Part shown: piece by piece, positions 41,541 through 50,096 of the stretch
How positions within the stretch are numbered: the stretch's first letter is position 1
How the letters are laid out: every line of letters begins with the position of its first letter
DNA from: Deltaproteobacteria bacterium
GTDB lineage: Bacteria > Desulfobacterota > Binatia > UBA9968
Assembly (NCBI GenBank): GCA_009692615.1
Contig: SHYW01000003.1
Span: forward strand, 26,816-90,815
Direction of reading: 5' to 3'
DNA: 64,000 nt
Made by a program: the position numbers and the translations under genes
Notes under the pieces: model-generated
What the model was told of the DNA's origin: nothing
The model's database searches: none
The model's input: the letters and a program-made list of their open reading frames with translations, nothing else

Positions 41541-42959
41541 ATGGGTTATAAAGATGTCAGAGAGTGGATCGAGCAAGTTCAGCAGATGGGCGAACTCAAA
41601 GTGGTCGAAGGGGCTGATTGGAATTTAGAAATCGGCGCCTTGTCGGTGCTCGCTTCGAAGCATAAAGAGAATAGCCCGGCATTGCTTTTCGACAAGATCA
41701 AAGACTACCCGGCGGGCTACCGCATTCTTGTCGGCTTCTTCGAGAGTTTGAAGCGCTCCGCTCTCACCACCAATCTACCGTTGGACATCGACCGCGAAGG
41801 ATTTATCAAAGCTTGGCGCGAGCGCTTAGCCAAGCCTGAGTCGATTCCCCCCGTGACGGTTTCTTCTGGGCCGATCTTGGAAAATGTTTTTTCCGGCGAC
41901 GATATCGATCTATTTAAATTCCCCGTGCCGCGCTGGCATGAACGCGACGGCGGCCGCTACATCGGCACCGGCCACGTGGTCATTACGCGCGACCCGGAAG
42001 AAGATTGGGTGAACGTCGGCTGCTACCGCGTCATGGTACACGATCGTAACACCATGGGTATGAACATCTCGCCGGGAAAACACGGCCGGCTGCATCGGCA
42101 AAAATATTTCGACAAAGGAAAACCCTGCCCTGTGGTGTGTTGTTTCGGCGTCGATCCGCTGCTGCACATGATCGCGACCCGGCCTGAGCCCTACGGCCGC
42201 AGTGAATTCGACGCAGTGGGCGGACTCAAGGGCGAGGCGGTGGAAGTTATTCGCGGCGAAGTCACCGGCTTGCCGATTCCCGCCTACGCCGAGATCGCCA
42301 TCGAAGGCGAGTTTTTGCCGGATCAAGGGAGAGAGGAAGGGCCCTTTAGCGAGTGGACCGGCTATTACGCCAGCGGCGAAAAGATGGAGCCGTTGGTAAA
42401 AGTGCACCGGCTCTATCATCGCAACGATCCGATCATCACCGCGTCGCCGGAATATCGGCCGACGGCGCGCGCCGAGCATTGTTATGAATTGTTACGCGCG
42501 GCTTACATTCGCGATCAGGTGGAAAAGGCCGGCGTGCCGGACGTCACCGCGGTGGCAAGTTATTTTCGCCGCTTCATGACCGTGTTGGCGATTCGCCAGC
42601 GCTATCCCGGCCACTCGCGCCAAGCGGGAATGATCGCCAGCCAATGCCAGGGCGCGGCCTACTTGGGGCGCTACGTCATCGTCGTCGACGACGATATCGA
42701 TGTTTACGATATCGACGATGTGCTGTGGGCGATGTGCAGCCGCTCCGATCCGGTGGATTCCGCGGAAATTATCCGGCGCTGTTGGAGCGGGCCTCTCGAT
42801 CCGATTATTCCGCGCGAGCTCAAAGGCTTGAGCTCGCGCATGATCATCGACGCCTGCCGGCCCTTCGAATGGCGCGACAAGTTTCCACCCGCCGCCCAAA
42901 TCAGTCCAGCGCGCCAACAGGCGGTGATGGAAAAGTGGCGCAAAGAATTGTTTAGTTAG
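41541..42959 (+). CDS. UbiD-family decarboxylase (prenyl-FMN dependent)
   Basis: A 472-residue UbiD-type enzyme. AGGAG precedes ATG 41541. NVGCYRVMV carries the Arg (Arg163) and EGPFSEWTGYY carries the two catalytic Glu (Glu266, Glu271), matching the Arg-Glu-Glu triad of the family; DDDIDVYDIDDVLWAM is also typical. The enzymes reversibly decarboxylate aromatic or alpha,beta-unsaturated acids with prenylated FMN made by UbiX. No UbiX gene is in the window. It probably acts on an aromatic acid taken up by a nearby binding-protein system. Confidence 0.92.
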   Translation: MGYKDVREWIEQVQQMGELKVVEGADWNLEIGALSVLASKHKENSPALLFDKIKDYPAGYRILVGFFESLKRSALTTNLPLDIDREGFIKAWRERLAKPESIPPVTVSSGPILENVFSGDDIDLFKFPVPRWHERDGGRYIGTGHVVITRDPEEDWVNVGCYRVMVHDRNTMGMNISPGKHGRLHRQKYFDKGKPCPVVCCFGVDPLLHMIATRPEPYGRSEFDAVGGLKGEAVEVIRGEVTGLPIPAYAEIAIEGEFLPDQGREEGPFSEWTGYYASGEKMEPLVKVHRLYHRNDPIITASPEYRPTARAEHCYELLRAAYIRDQVEKAGVPDVTAVASYFRRFMTVLAIRQRYPGHSRQAGMIASQCQGAAYLGRYVIVVDDDIDVYDIDDVLWAMCSRSDPVDSAEIIRRCWSGPLDPIIPRELKGLSSRMIIDACRPFEWRDKFPPAAQISPARQQAVMEKWRKELFS

Positions 42960-43011
42960 TGTCGAGCGTTTGGTGGCGGCGTGCGTCTAATCGCCAAGGG
43001 GAGGATCGCCA

Positions 43012-43479
43012 ATGAGACCGAGAGTCCTAGCATTTCAAATGGCCGGAGTTTTCTTGTTGGTTTCGCTGGCGTCCTTCGCCGCGGAAAAAACTCCGGCTAC
43101 GACCCCGGCCAAAGCGCCGGCCACGGCGGCGATGCAAAACAGCCAGCCGAAGAAATCTAAGAGCGGCAAGACGCCCAAGGCGCTCAAGTACCGCGGCGAT
43201 ATTTCCGCCATTGACGCAGCCAGCGGCGCAGTTTCAGTTAAGGGGCTGGCCGGTGAAAAACAATTTATGACCCAGGATGCGGCCAAGGATGCGGTGGAAC
43301 GATTGTCGGTCGGCGATAACGTCCGGGTGATTTACTCGGATAAAGAAGGCAAGCTGCTCGCCACTTCCGTGCGCAGACTTAAAGTCAAGCAAACAAAAGC
43401 TTCATCCTCCACGCCGACGAAAGCCGCCGACAGTAAAACCACGGCGCCACAGAAGAACAGCCAGGCAGCTGGAAAATAA
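43012..43479 (+). CDS. Secreted Lys/Ala/Thr-rich small protein with an OB-like core
   Basis: A 155-residue protein. Signal peptide MRPRVLAFQMAGVFLLVSLASFA. Residues about 24-55 and 125-155 are low-complexity A/K/P/T/S. The core (about 58-122) YRGDISAIDAASGAVSVKGLAGEK has the alternating strands of small beta-barrels such as DUF5666. A basic, disordered envelope protein of unknown role. It follows the UbiD gene by 52 bases with GGGGAGG upstream; co-transcription is possible. Confidence 0.75.
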   Translation: MRPRVLAFQMAGVFLLVSLASFAAEKTPATTPAKAPATAAMQNSQPKKSKSGKTPKALKYRGDISAIDAASGAVSVKGLAGEKQFMTQDAAKDAVERLSVGDNVRVIYSDKEGKLLATSVRRLKVKQTKASSSTPTKAADSKTTAPQKNSQAAGK

Positions 43480-43535
43480 TCACTGGCAGCCGATCCGCCA
43501 TTACTTGCCGCGGGGAAATAACATCCGATCGTTCG

Positions 43536-43805
43536 TCACTGGTGGCGTTTCGCTTTCAACTCTCGGCGCATTTGTTCGACCGGCTTGAGCTGCATCAAGC
43601 GCTTGATGGCGATGCCGGCGATGCCGCTAAAATCGATACTACCATTGACCAGCGCCGCGATGCCGGCCGGTCCGCCCATGGCGATGACTTCGTTGTCGAG
43701 GTTCTCATCGCGAAATAATCCCCGCTCCTCGGCGCCGTAGAGCGACAAGTAATGAATCGTCGCCGACGGAAAGGTGGTGCGAAATTTTTTCGCTACCGCT
43801 GACTA
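43536..43805 (-). pseudogene. Decayed NMT1-type substrate-binding gene, internal deletion
   Basis: Open from a TAG at 43803-43805 to a stop at 43536. It encodes a recognisable lobe-I start (FRTTFPSATIHYLSLYGAEE, RGLFRDENLDNEVIAMGG, PAGIAALVNGSIDFSGIAG) joined directly to a short basic tail (LKPVEQMRRELKAK). About 230 residues of the normal protein, its start codon and its signal peptide are missing. No plausible ribosome-binding site remains. It is a relic, not a microprotein. Confidence 0.8.
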
Positions 43806-43863
43806 ATTGAAAAAAATTGAAGCAACTAAAGTCTTCGGCAACCGCTTAGCCGATTGAGACTGG

Positions 43864-43904
43864 GTAAAAATTGGCGAGGCCAGACTCTTGCGAGTCTGGC
43901 CTCG
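43864..43904 (-). terminator. Strong rho-independent terminator on the minus strand
   Basis: CGAGGCCAGACTC and GAGTCTGGCCTCG (13-bp perfect stem, 43875-43904) with a 4-base loop. On the minus strand it is followed by TTTTTA. It would end transcription of the small gene at 43988-44239. Confidence 0.7.
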
Positions 43905-43905
43905 T

Positions 43906-43934
43906 GCCACTGAGTGTGACGGGTACTCAGTGGC
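43906..43934. repeat. Second perfect hairpin next to the terminator
   Basis: GCCACTGAGT/ACTCAGTGGC, a 10-bp stem with a 9-base loop, one base beyond the terminator stem. An outer ATCCCG/CGGGAT pair lies further 5' on the minus strand. Together with the terminator this forms a structured 3' region. Confidence 0.7.
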
Positions 43935-43987
43935 TACCGCTATCCCGTGGGAGCTGTGCTGAAGGAGGCAGCGCGGGATGCGGCAAG

Positions 43988-44239
43988 CTAATTCATTTTA
44001 CTGTTGCTGGCTGGCTGAAACCATTTCGATTGTCGCCGACGGCGTTGCAAGTAAGTGTCCTTGGGCCATTCCCACGTGCGGCCTGGAAGATTGTCACCGA
44101 AGTAGGGTGCGCCGTTAACTTTGCTCTGTGAGAACACCATCTGCCAAAAGCTCTGTCCGCCAAGTTCAGAATTTGTTTGTTCCATTTTCGTCGCTCCTTC
44201 TTTGATAATCTTTATGCGAATTAGGCTTCCCAAAATCAT
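43988..44239 (-). CDS. Unknown small protein with two possible starts
   Basis: Reading from ATG 44239 (AGGAG 6 bases upstream) gives 83 residues; from ATG 44185 (AAGGAG 8 bases upstream) gives 65. Both sites are strong and in frame. The C-terminal 45 residues contain aromatic and charged segments (APYFGDNLPGRTWEWPKDTY, then RRRRQ). No known domain or membrane segment. It is an isolated gene in a large gap, ended by a strong hairpin terminator. A regulatory peptide or decayed gene product is possible; function unknown. Confidence 0.5.
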   Translation of the reverse strand: MILGSLIRIKIIKEGATKMEQTNSELGGQSFWQMVFSQSKVNGAPYFGDNLPGRTWEWPKDTYLQRRRRQSKWFQPASNSKMN

Positions 44240-44777
44240 GGCCGTCTCCTGATGATGAATTTTGTTCTCCGTCCTAACTAATCTTGCTGCTTGTTTCGTC
44301 ACGTCGTTGGTTTCTAGTAAAAGCAGGAGCCGTGCCGAAGTCGAGAACTTACCGAATCTCGTAGTCTGTCCTGAAATGTCGTCATGTTGGGCTTAAGCGG
44401 CACCGGCAGTTGAGTCCGGCATGGCGCGGCGGCCAGGCTTTCGGTCATCGGTGCCGGAAGCGCGCCGGCGCGATGTCATGGCAATGGAAGACCTGACGGG
44501 AAATGACGCATGTGGCCGTTTGTCCTCGCATCGTTGGGCCGCGCTAAATCGCCGATTCGAGCCGGCTTGAAGATCGACTCGGTAGTTTTGGGAAGTTTGG
44601 CGAAGCCGGTTCAGAGCGGATGCCCGTTGCGGGGTTGCGGCACGGGGGGCGTGTTTGTGGCTCGTGATCGTGGTCGTAATCTGGGCGAACACGAGCCAGG
44701 AACGCGATCATGCATTTTGCGCGAACTTTTTACCTGTCGTGGAACTTGGCGGTATCGCCGCCGCTGGAATAAACCGA
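44240..44777. other. 538-base stretch without a supported gene
   Basis: GC-rich and open in several frames at once, which is usual for GC-rich noncoding DNA. None of the frames has a ribosome-binding site, a family motif or a protein-like composition. The left end carries the AGGAG site and leader of the small gene at 43988-44239. Confidence 0.6.
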
Positions 44778-45761
44778 TTATTTTTTCTCGCGGAAAACTT
44801 CGTCGGTGAGTGAGTAATCCATCACTTGCGCAGCGGGCACGGGCGTGGGTATCAGTTTGGACGCATAGGCTTGATCGTAAATTTCTTGCAAATCCTTGAT
44901 CGGTATCTTGCCGTCGGTGGTGAAACCGTTGAGCCAAGACTTGTATGACTCTTCGGCGACCTTGGTGGAGATTTTCCATTTATTGGCGATATAGTTCACC
45001 ATCCAGGTTTTTTCCCGCCGGTTAAAATCCATCGCCTCGAAGGTGGCGCGAATCACCGCTTTGACGCCGGCTGGGTCTTTTTTCAGTTTCGCTTCATGGG
45101 TAGCGATGCCGCCGGAGGCGGAACGTAGGTTGAATTCCGGTCCCGAGGCGATATCGCGATAGCCTTTCTGTGTCATGACGACGTTGTGTGGAAGCGACAG
45201 CACGGCGGCGGCGACGCTGCCTTGGCTGAGCGCCTGCACGCTGTTCGATACCGAGCCGGTTTGAATGTAGGTGACCAGATCGGGATTGACGCCTTTACGT
45301 TTGATCAAGTCGCGGGCGACGATGTCTTGCAGCGTCGCTAAGCGATCGACCGCCACTGTTTTGCCGACAAGATCTTCAGCGCGGCGAATCTCCGGATTGC
45401 CGATCAACCAGAACAGCGTGCGGTCGTGGGTGACCATGATGCCTTTGAATGGCAAGCCGCGCGCGGCGCCGACCAGCGGCCCAGTGATACCGGTGAGATA
45501 ATCGATTTCGCCGGTGACCAATGCCGAGGTTTGCACCGCGCCGGCGAGCTGTATCAGGTCGACGTCGAGTCCATGCTTTTTGAAAATGCCGGCATCTTTG
45601 GCGACGAAGAAAGTAAGAAACGTGATGCTAAACGCGGGATAGCCCATGCGAACTTTTTTTAGTTCCTGGGATCTGACGGATCCGACGGATATTAGCGTTA
45701 GGACGAATAAAATAAGCGCGCGGGTTGTGAGCTTGCCGTAATGGGTTGCGTTAGTATTCAT
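44778..45761 (-). CDS. NMT1/THI5-type ABC substrate-binding protein
   Basis: A 327-residue protein. ATG 45761 has AGAGG just upstream and a signal peptide to GSVRSQ. Motifs: SITFLTFFVAKDAGIFKKHGL, TSALVTGEIDYLTGITG and AEDLVGKTVAVDRLATLQDI. It starts 8 bases after the stop of the next upstream binding protein (45770-46717), so the pair is co-transcribed although not closely related. Confidence 0.85.
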   Translation of the reverse strand: MNTNATHYGKLTTRALILFVLTLISVGSVRSQELKKVRMGYPAFSITFLTFFVAKDAGIFKKHGLDVDLIQLAGAVQTSALVTGEIDYLTGITGPLVGAARGLPFKGIMVTHDRTLFWLIGNPEIRRAEDLVGKTVAVDRLATLQDIVARDLIKRKGVNPDLVTYIQTGSVSNSVQALSQGSVAAAVLSLPHNVVMTQKGYRDIASGPEFNLRSASGGIATHEAKLKKDPAGVKAVIRATFEAMDFNRREKTWMVNYIANKWKISTKVAEESYKSWLNGFTTDGKIPIKDLQEIYDQAYASKLIPTPVPAAQVMDYSLTDEVFREKK

Positions 45762-45769
45762 GGTTCCTC

Positions 45770-46717
45770 TCAACGATAAAGCCGGTCGATGAAGCCTTCC
45801 TTGGCCAACTTGTCGACGATGCTGTTGTCGATCACTTTCAGTGTGAGTGCGTCCGCGTCGACGCCTTTCACGGGTTCGAACTCCAACGTGGTGGCGACGT
45901 TGCGCGGGTCGACGCGGGGGATTTTCTCGATGTAGCGGATGACGAGGTTGTAGGTTTCTTCCAAGAATGCCGGGTCGCTGCGTTTGAAATATTTTTGCAG
46001 CACCTTGACAGTGCCGTCCTTGTCGTGGTGCATCAGCGCCACCGCTTCGATGTAGGCACGCATGGCACGCTCGACGGTGTCGGGATTCTTGCGCAAGAAG
46101 TCTTGGGTGACCGCCATGACATTCATGGAGAACGGGATGTCGAGGTCGGCGGCGTTCAACAGCGCCCGCGCTGGCGCGCGCGGCTTGACCGCAGTTACCA
46201 TGCCGGCCAGCTGTTTCTGTTCGAAGGCGGCTTGCACTTCCGGGGCGCCGCCGAGGGGGCGCTGGGTGACGGTTTTTTCCATGCCGAGTTTGCGCAGAAT
46301 CAGCGTCGTTACAACGTGCGCGGTGGAATTGAATCGGGTGATGCCCAGGGATTGTCCTTTGAGTTGATCGGCGCGGCTGATGTCCGGCTGGACGTAGAGC
46401 GTCATCGGCGGTTTGTTAGTCATGGCGCCGATGGCGAGCACGGGCGCGCCGCGGGCGGCGGCAAGCACGACGCCGCTCATGCCCGGCGCACTCAATTCCA
46501 AGCTGCCGCCGAGCAAAGCTTGAATATTCGTTCCACTGGAAGCGATGTAGACCAGTTGGACGTCGAGACCGTATTTTTTGAACATGCCGGTCTCGTGGGC
46601 CATCCAGACGCTGGCAACGGTGGGGCTGATGGCGGAGTAGGAAAGGCGCAAAGGCGCCGCGCCCACATCGCTTCGTAGTAACCCACAAACAATCATCGAG
46701 AGCCAAATCCGTTTCAT
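45770..46717 (-). CDS. NMT1/THI5-type ABC substrate-binding protein
   Basis: A 315-residue protein. From ATG 46717 the signal peptide is KRIWLSMIVCGLLRSDVGAAP. Motifs: TVASVWMAHETGMFKKYGLDV, NIQALLGGSLELSAPG and ADQLKGQSLGITRFNSTAHV. It is first in a two-gene binding-protein operon with 44778-45761. Two unlike binding proteins without a permease suggest shared use of one distant membrane complex (inference). Confidence 0.85.
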   Translation of the reverse strand: MKRIWLSMIVCGLLRSDVGAAPLRLSYSAISPTVASVWMAHETGMFKKYGLDVQLVYIASSGTNIQALLGGSLELSAPGMSGVVLAAARGAPVLAIGAMTNKPPMTLYVQPDISRADQLKGQSLGITRFNSTAHVVTTLILRKLGMEKTVTQRPLGGAPEVQAAFEQKQLAGMVTAVKPRAPARALLNAADLDIPFSMNVMAVTQDFLRKNPDTVERAMRAYIEAVALMHHDKDGTVKVLQKYFKRSDPAFLEETYNLVIRYIEKIPRVDPRNVATTLEFEPVKGVDADALTLKVIDNSIVDKLAKEGFIDRLYR

Positions 46718-46939
46718 GGCGCCGAGTGTATCTATGTCGGCGACAAAATTCGAGAGGGAGACTTCCCGCGGTTGCAACTTGGCAAGCGAGTTTTCGCGAT
46801 CATAGGAAGTTTCACCGGCCCAAACTCGCGGCGCCGAGCTTTTGCTATGGCATGCCGGTTGCGCTATCTATACAAAAACGACGCTGTGGTATCGGCAGGA
46901 TAGTTGACTCGTTTGGCTGTTAAAATCATTGGAGGCATC

Positions 46940-47914
46940 ATGAAAGCAAAAATTCTGAGCTTGATAATTGGGCTCTTATTGTGCGGCGCGACGCAAGTAA
47001 TTGCACAAAAGTATCCCGACAAAGTGATCACGATAGTCGTGCCGTTCGCCGCCGGCGGGCCGACCGACACGGTGGCGCGTTTGATGGCTGTGCCGATGTC
47101 CAAGATGCTTGGCCAACAGCTCATCGTTGAGAACACGCTCGGTGCCGGCGGCACTATCGGCGCCAACCGGGTGGCTAAGGCCGCGCCTGACGGCTATACC
47201 TTGCTGCTGCACCATATCGGCATGTCTACCGCGCCGGGGCTATATCGCAAGCTTCCCTATAACCCAATGACCGACTTTGAGCATATTGGATTGATCAACG
47301 AAGTGCCCATGACTTTCGTTGCGAAGAAAGATTTTCCCGCCAATGATCTGAAGGAGCTGATTGCCTACGTCAAAGCCAACAAGGAAAAGATCAATCTGGC
47401 CAACGCTGGCATCGGCGCGGCTTCCCACCTATGCGGCATGTTGTTCATGAGCGCGATCAATACCGATCTGACCACGGTGCCCTACAACGGCACGGCGCCG
47501 GCGATGAACGATCTGCTGGGCGGCCAAGTCGATTTGATGTGCGATCAAACCACCAATACCACGAGCCAGATCAGGGCCGAGAAGATCAAAGTCTATGGTG
47601 TGACCACCAAGAAGCGCTTAGCTTCTTTGCCCAATGTGCCGACCATGGATGAAGCGGGCATGAAAGGCTTCGAAGTTTCGGTATGGCATGGACTTTACGC
47701 CCCCAAGGCGACGCCCAAGCCGGTGGTCGATGCTTTGGTCAAGGCGCTGCAGTTCGCCCTCAAAGACAGCGTAGTCAAGGAACGTTTCGCCGACCTGGGC
47801 ACGGAACCGGTGGCCGAGAACCGGGCGACACCGGCGGCGCTGCACGACCACCTCAAGGCCGAGATCGACAAATGGACGCCGATCATCAAAAAGGCCGGTG
47901 CGTTCGCGGATTGA
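46940..47914 (+). CDS. tctC: Tripartite tricarboxylate transporter substrate-binding protein (TctC/Bug)
   Basis: A 324-residue classic Bug protein. GGAGG precedes ATG 46940; signal peptide to ATQVIAQ. YPDKVITIVVPFAAGGPTDT and GAGGTIGANRVAKAAPDGYTLL are diagnostic and bind a carboxylate ligand. It heads a tctCBA set; a rho-independent terminator lies between it and tctB, so tctC message can be made in excess, which is usual for binding proteins. Confidence 0.93.
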   Translation: MKAKILSLIIGLLLCGATQVIAQKYPDKVITIVVPFAAGGPTDTVARLMAVPMSKMLGQQLIVENTLGAGGTIGANRVAKAAPDGYTLLLHHIGMSTAPGLYRKLPYNPMTDFEHIGLINEVPMTFVAKKDFPANDLKELIAYVKANKEKINLANAGIGAASHLCGMLFMSAINTDLTTVPYNGTAPAMNDLLGGQVDLMCDQTTNTTSQIRAEKIKVYGVTTKKRLASLPNVPTMDEAGMKGFEVSVWHGLYAPKATPKPVVDALVKALQFALKDSVVKERFADLGTEPVAENRATPAALHDHLKAEIDKWTPIIKKAGAFAD

Positions 47915-47940
47915 GTTGTGGGGTCTCAATAGAATTAGAA

Positions 47941-47971
47941 AAAAGGTCGGGCTCTACCCGGCCTTTTTTTT
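47941..47971 (+). terminator. Rho-independent terminator (attenuator) between tctC and tctB
   Basis: AGGTCGGG and CCCGGCCT (8-bp stem with one G-T pair) around CTCTA, then eight T. It is placed so that part of the tctC transcripts stop here and the rest continue into tctBA. Confidence 0.8.
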
Positions 47972-48055
47972 GGAATAGCTAATTTCTTGGGAACTGATGT
48001 AGATGGTGAGGCAAGTTAGGAATTCAATCGTCGGTGAAAGGTTGTAGGGGTCGCG

Positions 48056-48511
48056 ATGGGAATTCGAAGCAACAAAGATTTGTTGGCCGGGTTGATCTAT
48101 ATTTTTTTCGGTGTGGCGGCGATCTTGATCGCTCGGGATTACAACATGGGGACGGTGTTTAAAATGGGGCCGGCGTATTTTCCGACGGTGCTGAGCGTGT
48201 TCTTGATCGTGGTCGGCGCGATCTCGGTGATCCGCGCTTTCATTGTTCAAGGTACGCCGATCGGCGTGATTTCACTTAAAGGTCTAGGGTTGGTGACCGC
48301 GTCGATCGTGGTTTTTGGACTGGTCGTGCGCGGCGCGGGATTGGCGATCGCGTTGCCGCTGCTGCTTTTCATCAGCGCCGCCGGCAGCTCCAGGTTTCGC
48401 TGGCAGACGATGGCGATGATCGCCGTCGGCTTGACGGTTTTTTGCGTGCTCGTGTTCGTCAAAGGACTGGGTATACCGCTGCCGATCGTCGGTCCGTGGT
48501 TTGCCGGTTGA
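48056..48511 (+). CDS. tctB: Tripartite tricarboxylate transporter small membrane subunit (TctB)
   Basis: A 151-residue protein with four hydrophobic segments (about 9-28, 41-60, 75-105, 117-140) as in TctB/DUF1468. It includes KMGPAYFPTVLSV, the G-PxxFP signature of the family. It complements TctA in the membrane complex that imports carboxylates with the ion gradient. It ends 16 bases before the tctA start. Confidence 0.9.
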   Translation: MGIRSNKDLLAGLIYIFFGVAAILIARDYNMGTVFKMGPAYFPTVLSVFLIVVGAISVIRAFIVQGTPIGVISLKGLGLVTASIVVFGLVVRGAGLAIALPLLLFISAAGSSRFRWQTMAMIAVGLTVFCVLVFVKGLGIPLPIVGPWFAG

Positions 48512-48527
48512 ACGACGGGAGGATGGA

Positions 48528-50024
48528 GTGGAGCTGTTAAGTCATCTGTGGTTAGGGCTGCAAACTTCCGCCAGTCTTGCCAATCTTTTTTACTGCTTCG
48601 TCGGCGTGTTTCTCGGTACCGCGATCGGCGTCTTGCCCGGACTCGGTCCGACGGCGACCATTGCGATGCTTTTGCCGGTGACTTTCGTTCTGCCCCCGGT
48701 CTCGGCGCTGATCATGCTCGCCGGGATTTATTACGGTTCGCAGTACGGCGGCTCGACGACTTCGATCCTGGTGAATTTACCCGGCGAAGCGGCGTCCGTC
48801 GTCACGACTCTCGACGGCTACCAGATGGCGAAGCAAGGGCGGGCGGGCGCGGCGTTGGCCGCTTCGGCGATCGGTTCGTTTTTTGCCGGCACCGTGGCGA
48901 CATTGTTAATCGCCGCTTTCGGACCACCGCTTGCTGCCGCGGCGCTTCAGTTCGGACCGGCGGATTATTTTTCGCTAATGGTTATGGGATTGTCGGCGTC
49001 GATCGTGTTGGCGCAAGGATCGTTGTTGCACGCCATCGGCATGGTCTTGCTCGGACTGCTCTTGGGTCTGGTCGGTTCCGACGTTAATTCCGGCACCCAA
49101 CGCTTCACTTTCGGTATTTTTGAGCTTGCCGACGGTATCGGTTTCGTCACGGTCGCCATGGGCATGTTCGGCTTGGGTGAAATCATCCGCAATCTGGAAG
49201 ACGAAGAAGACCGTTCGGCGGCGATCGCTAAGATCACCAGCCTGTGGCCGACTAAAGAAGATTGGCGGCGTATGACGCCGTCAATCTTACGCGGCACTGC
49301 GATCGGTTCGATCCTCGGCATCTTACCCGGCAGCGGTTCTATTCTCGGATCGTTCGCGGCCTATTCGATTGAAAAGAAAGTTTCGAAATACCGTCACGAA
49401 TTTGGCAAGGGCGCCATCGAAGGCGTGGCCGCGCCGGAGTCGGCCAACAACGCCGGCGCGCAGACTTCATTCATTCCAATGCTGACGCTGGGGATTCCTT
49501 CCAATCCGGTGAGCGCGCTGATGGTCGGCGCGATGATCATTCATGGCATTCAGCCCGGTCCCTCGGTGATCACCGAACAGCCAGCGCTTTTTTGGGGCTT
49601 GATCGTCTCGATGTGGATCGGCAACTTGATGTTGCTGGTGCTCAACTTGCCGCTCATCGGCATGTGGGTGAAGATGATTACGATTCCCTATCAACTGCTC
49701 TATCCGGGGATTTTAGTTTTCTGCGCCATCGGCGTGTTCAGTCTCAAGAACGCTACTTTCGACATTCATCTGATGGCGATGTTCGGCGCGCTGGGATATT
49801 TATTTTCCAAGCTCGGTTGCGAGCCGGCGCCGATGCTGTTGGCGTTTATCCTCGGGCCGTTGATGGAAGAGTATCTGCGCCGCGCGATGCTGCTTTCGCG
49901 GGGCAATCCCTGGGTCTTCGTGCAGCGGCCGATCAGCGCGACGCTGCTCGCGCTGGCTGTGCTGGCGATGCTCTCGGTGCTGCTGCCGTCGTTTAGCAAG
50001 ACTCGGGAAGTGCTGAAAGAGTAA
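48528..50024 (+). CDS. tctA: Tripartite tricarboxylate transporter large permease (TctA)
   Basis: A 498-residue permease. GTG 48528 is preceded by GGGAGG. TctA hallmarks: [37 protein letters not shown] and, in the second half, [16 protein letters not shown] and [23 protein letters not shown], giving 10-12 membrane helices in two homologous halves. It forms the translocation channel with TctB and TctC. This is the only complete transporter in the window. Confidence 0.95.
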   Translation: MELLSHLWLGLQTSASLANLFYCFVGVFLGTAIGVLPGLGPTATIAMLLPVTFVLPPVSALIMLAGIYYGSQYGGSTTSILVNLPGEAASVVTTLDGYQMAKQGRAGAALAASAIGSFFAGTVATLLIAAFGPPLAAAALQFGPADYFSLMVMGLSASIVLAQGSLLHAIGMVLLGLLLGLVGSDVNSGTQRFTFGIFELADGIGFVTVAMGMFGLGEIIRNLEDEEDRSAAIAKITSLWPTKEDWRRMTPSILRGTAIGSILGILPGSGSILGSFAAYSIEKKVSKYRHEFGKGAIEGVAAPESANNAGAQTSFIPMLTLGIPSNPVSALMVGAMIIHGIQPGPSVITEQPALFWGLIVSMWIGNLMLLVLNLPLIGMWVKMITIPYQLLYPGILVFCAIGVFSLKNATFDIHLMAMFGALGYLFSKLGCEPAPMLLAFILGPLMEEYLRRAMLLSRGNPWVFVQRPISATLLALAVLAMLSVLLPSFSKTREVLKE

Positions 50025-50055
50025 TCCACAAATTTTCTATTGCTTTCGGACCCTC

Positions 50056-50088
50056 ACCCTCGCCCTCTCCCGCTTCGCGGGCGAGGGT
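50056..50088. repeat. ACCCTCGCCC hairpin between convergent genes
   Basis: ACCCTCGCCC/GGGCGAGGGT, a 10-bp perfect stem around CTCTCCCGCTTCGC, between the tctA stop and an amidohydrolase stop. A likely bidirectional transcript-end structure, although no T-run follows. Confidence 0.65.
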
Positions 50089-50096
50089 AAATCTAA

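Noticed and set aside
44393..44809. Two overlapping opposite-strand frames near 44.4-44.8 kb
   Set aside because: Neither has a ribosome-binding site, a family motif or normal amino acid composition; both run into the start or end of the binding-protein gene region.
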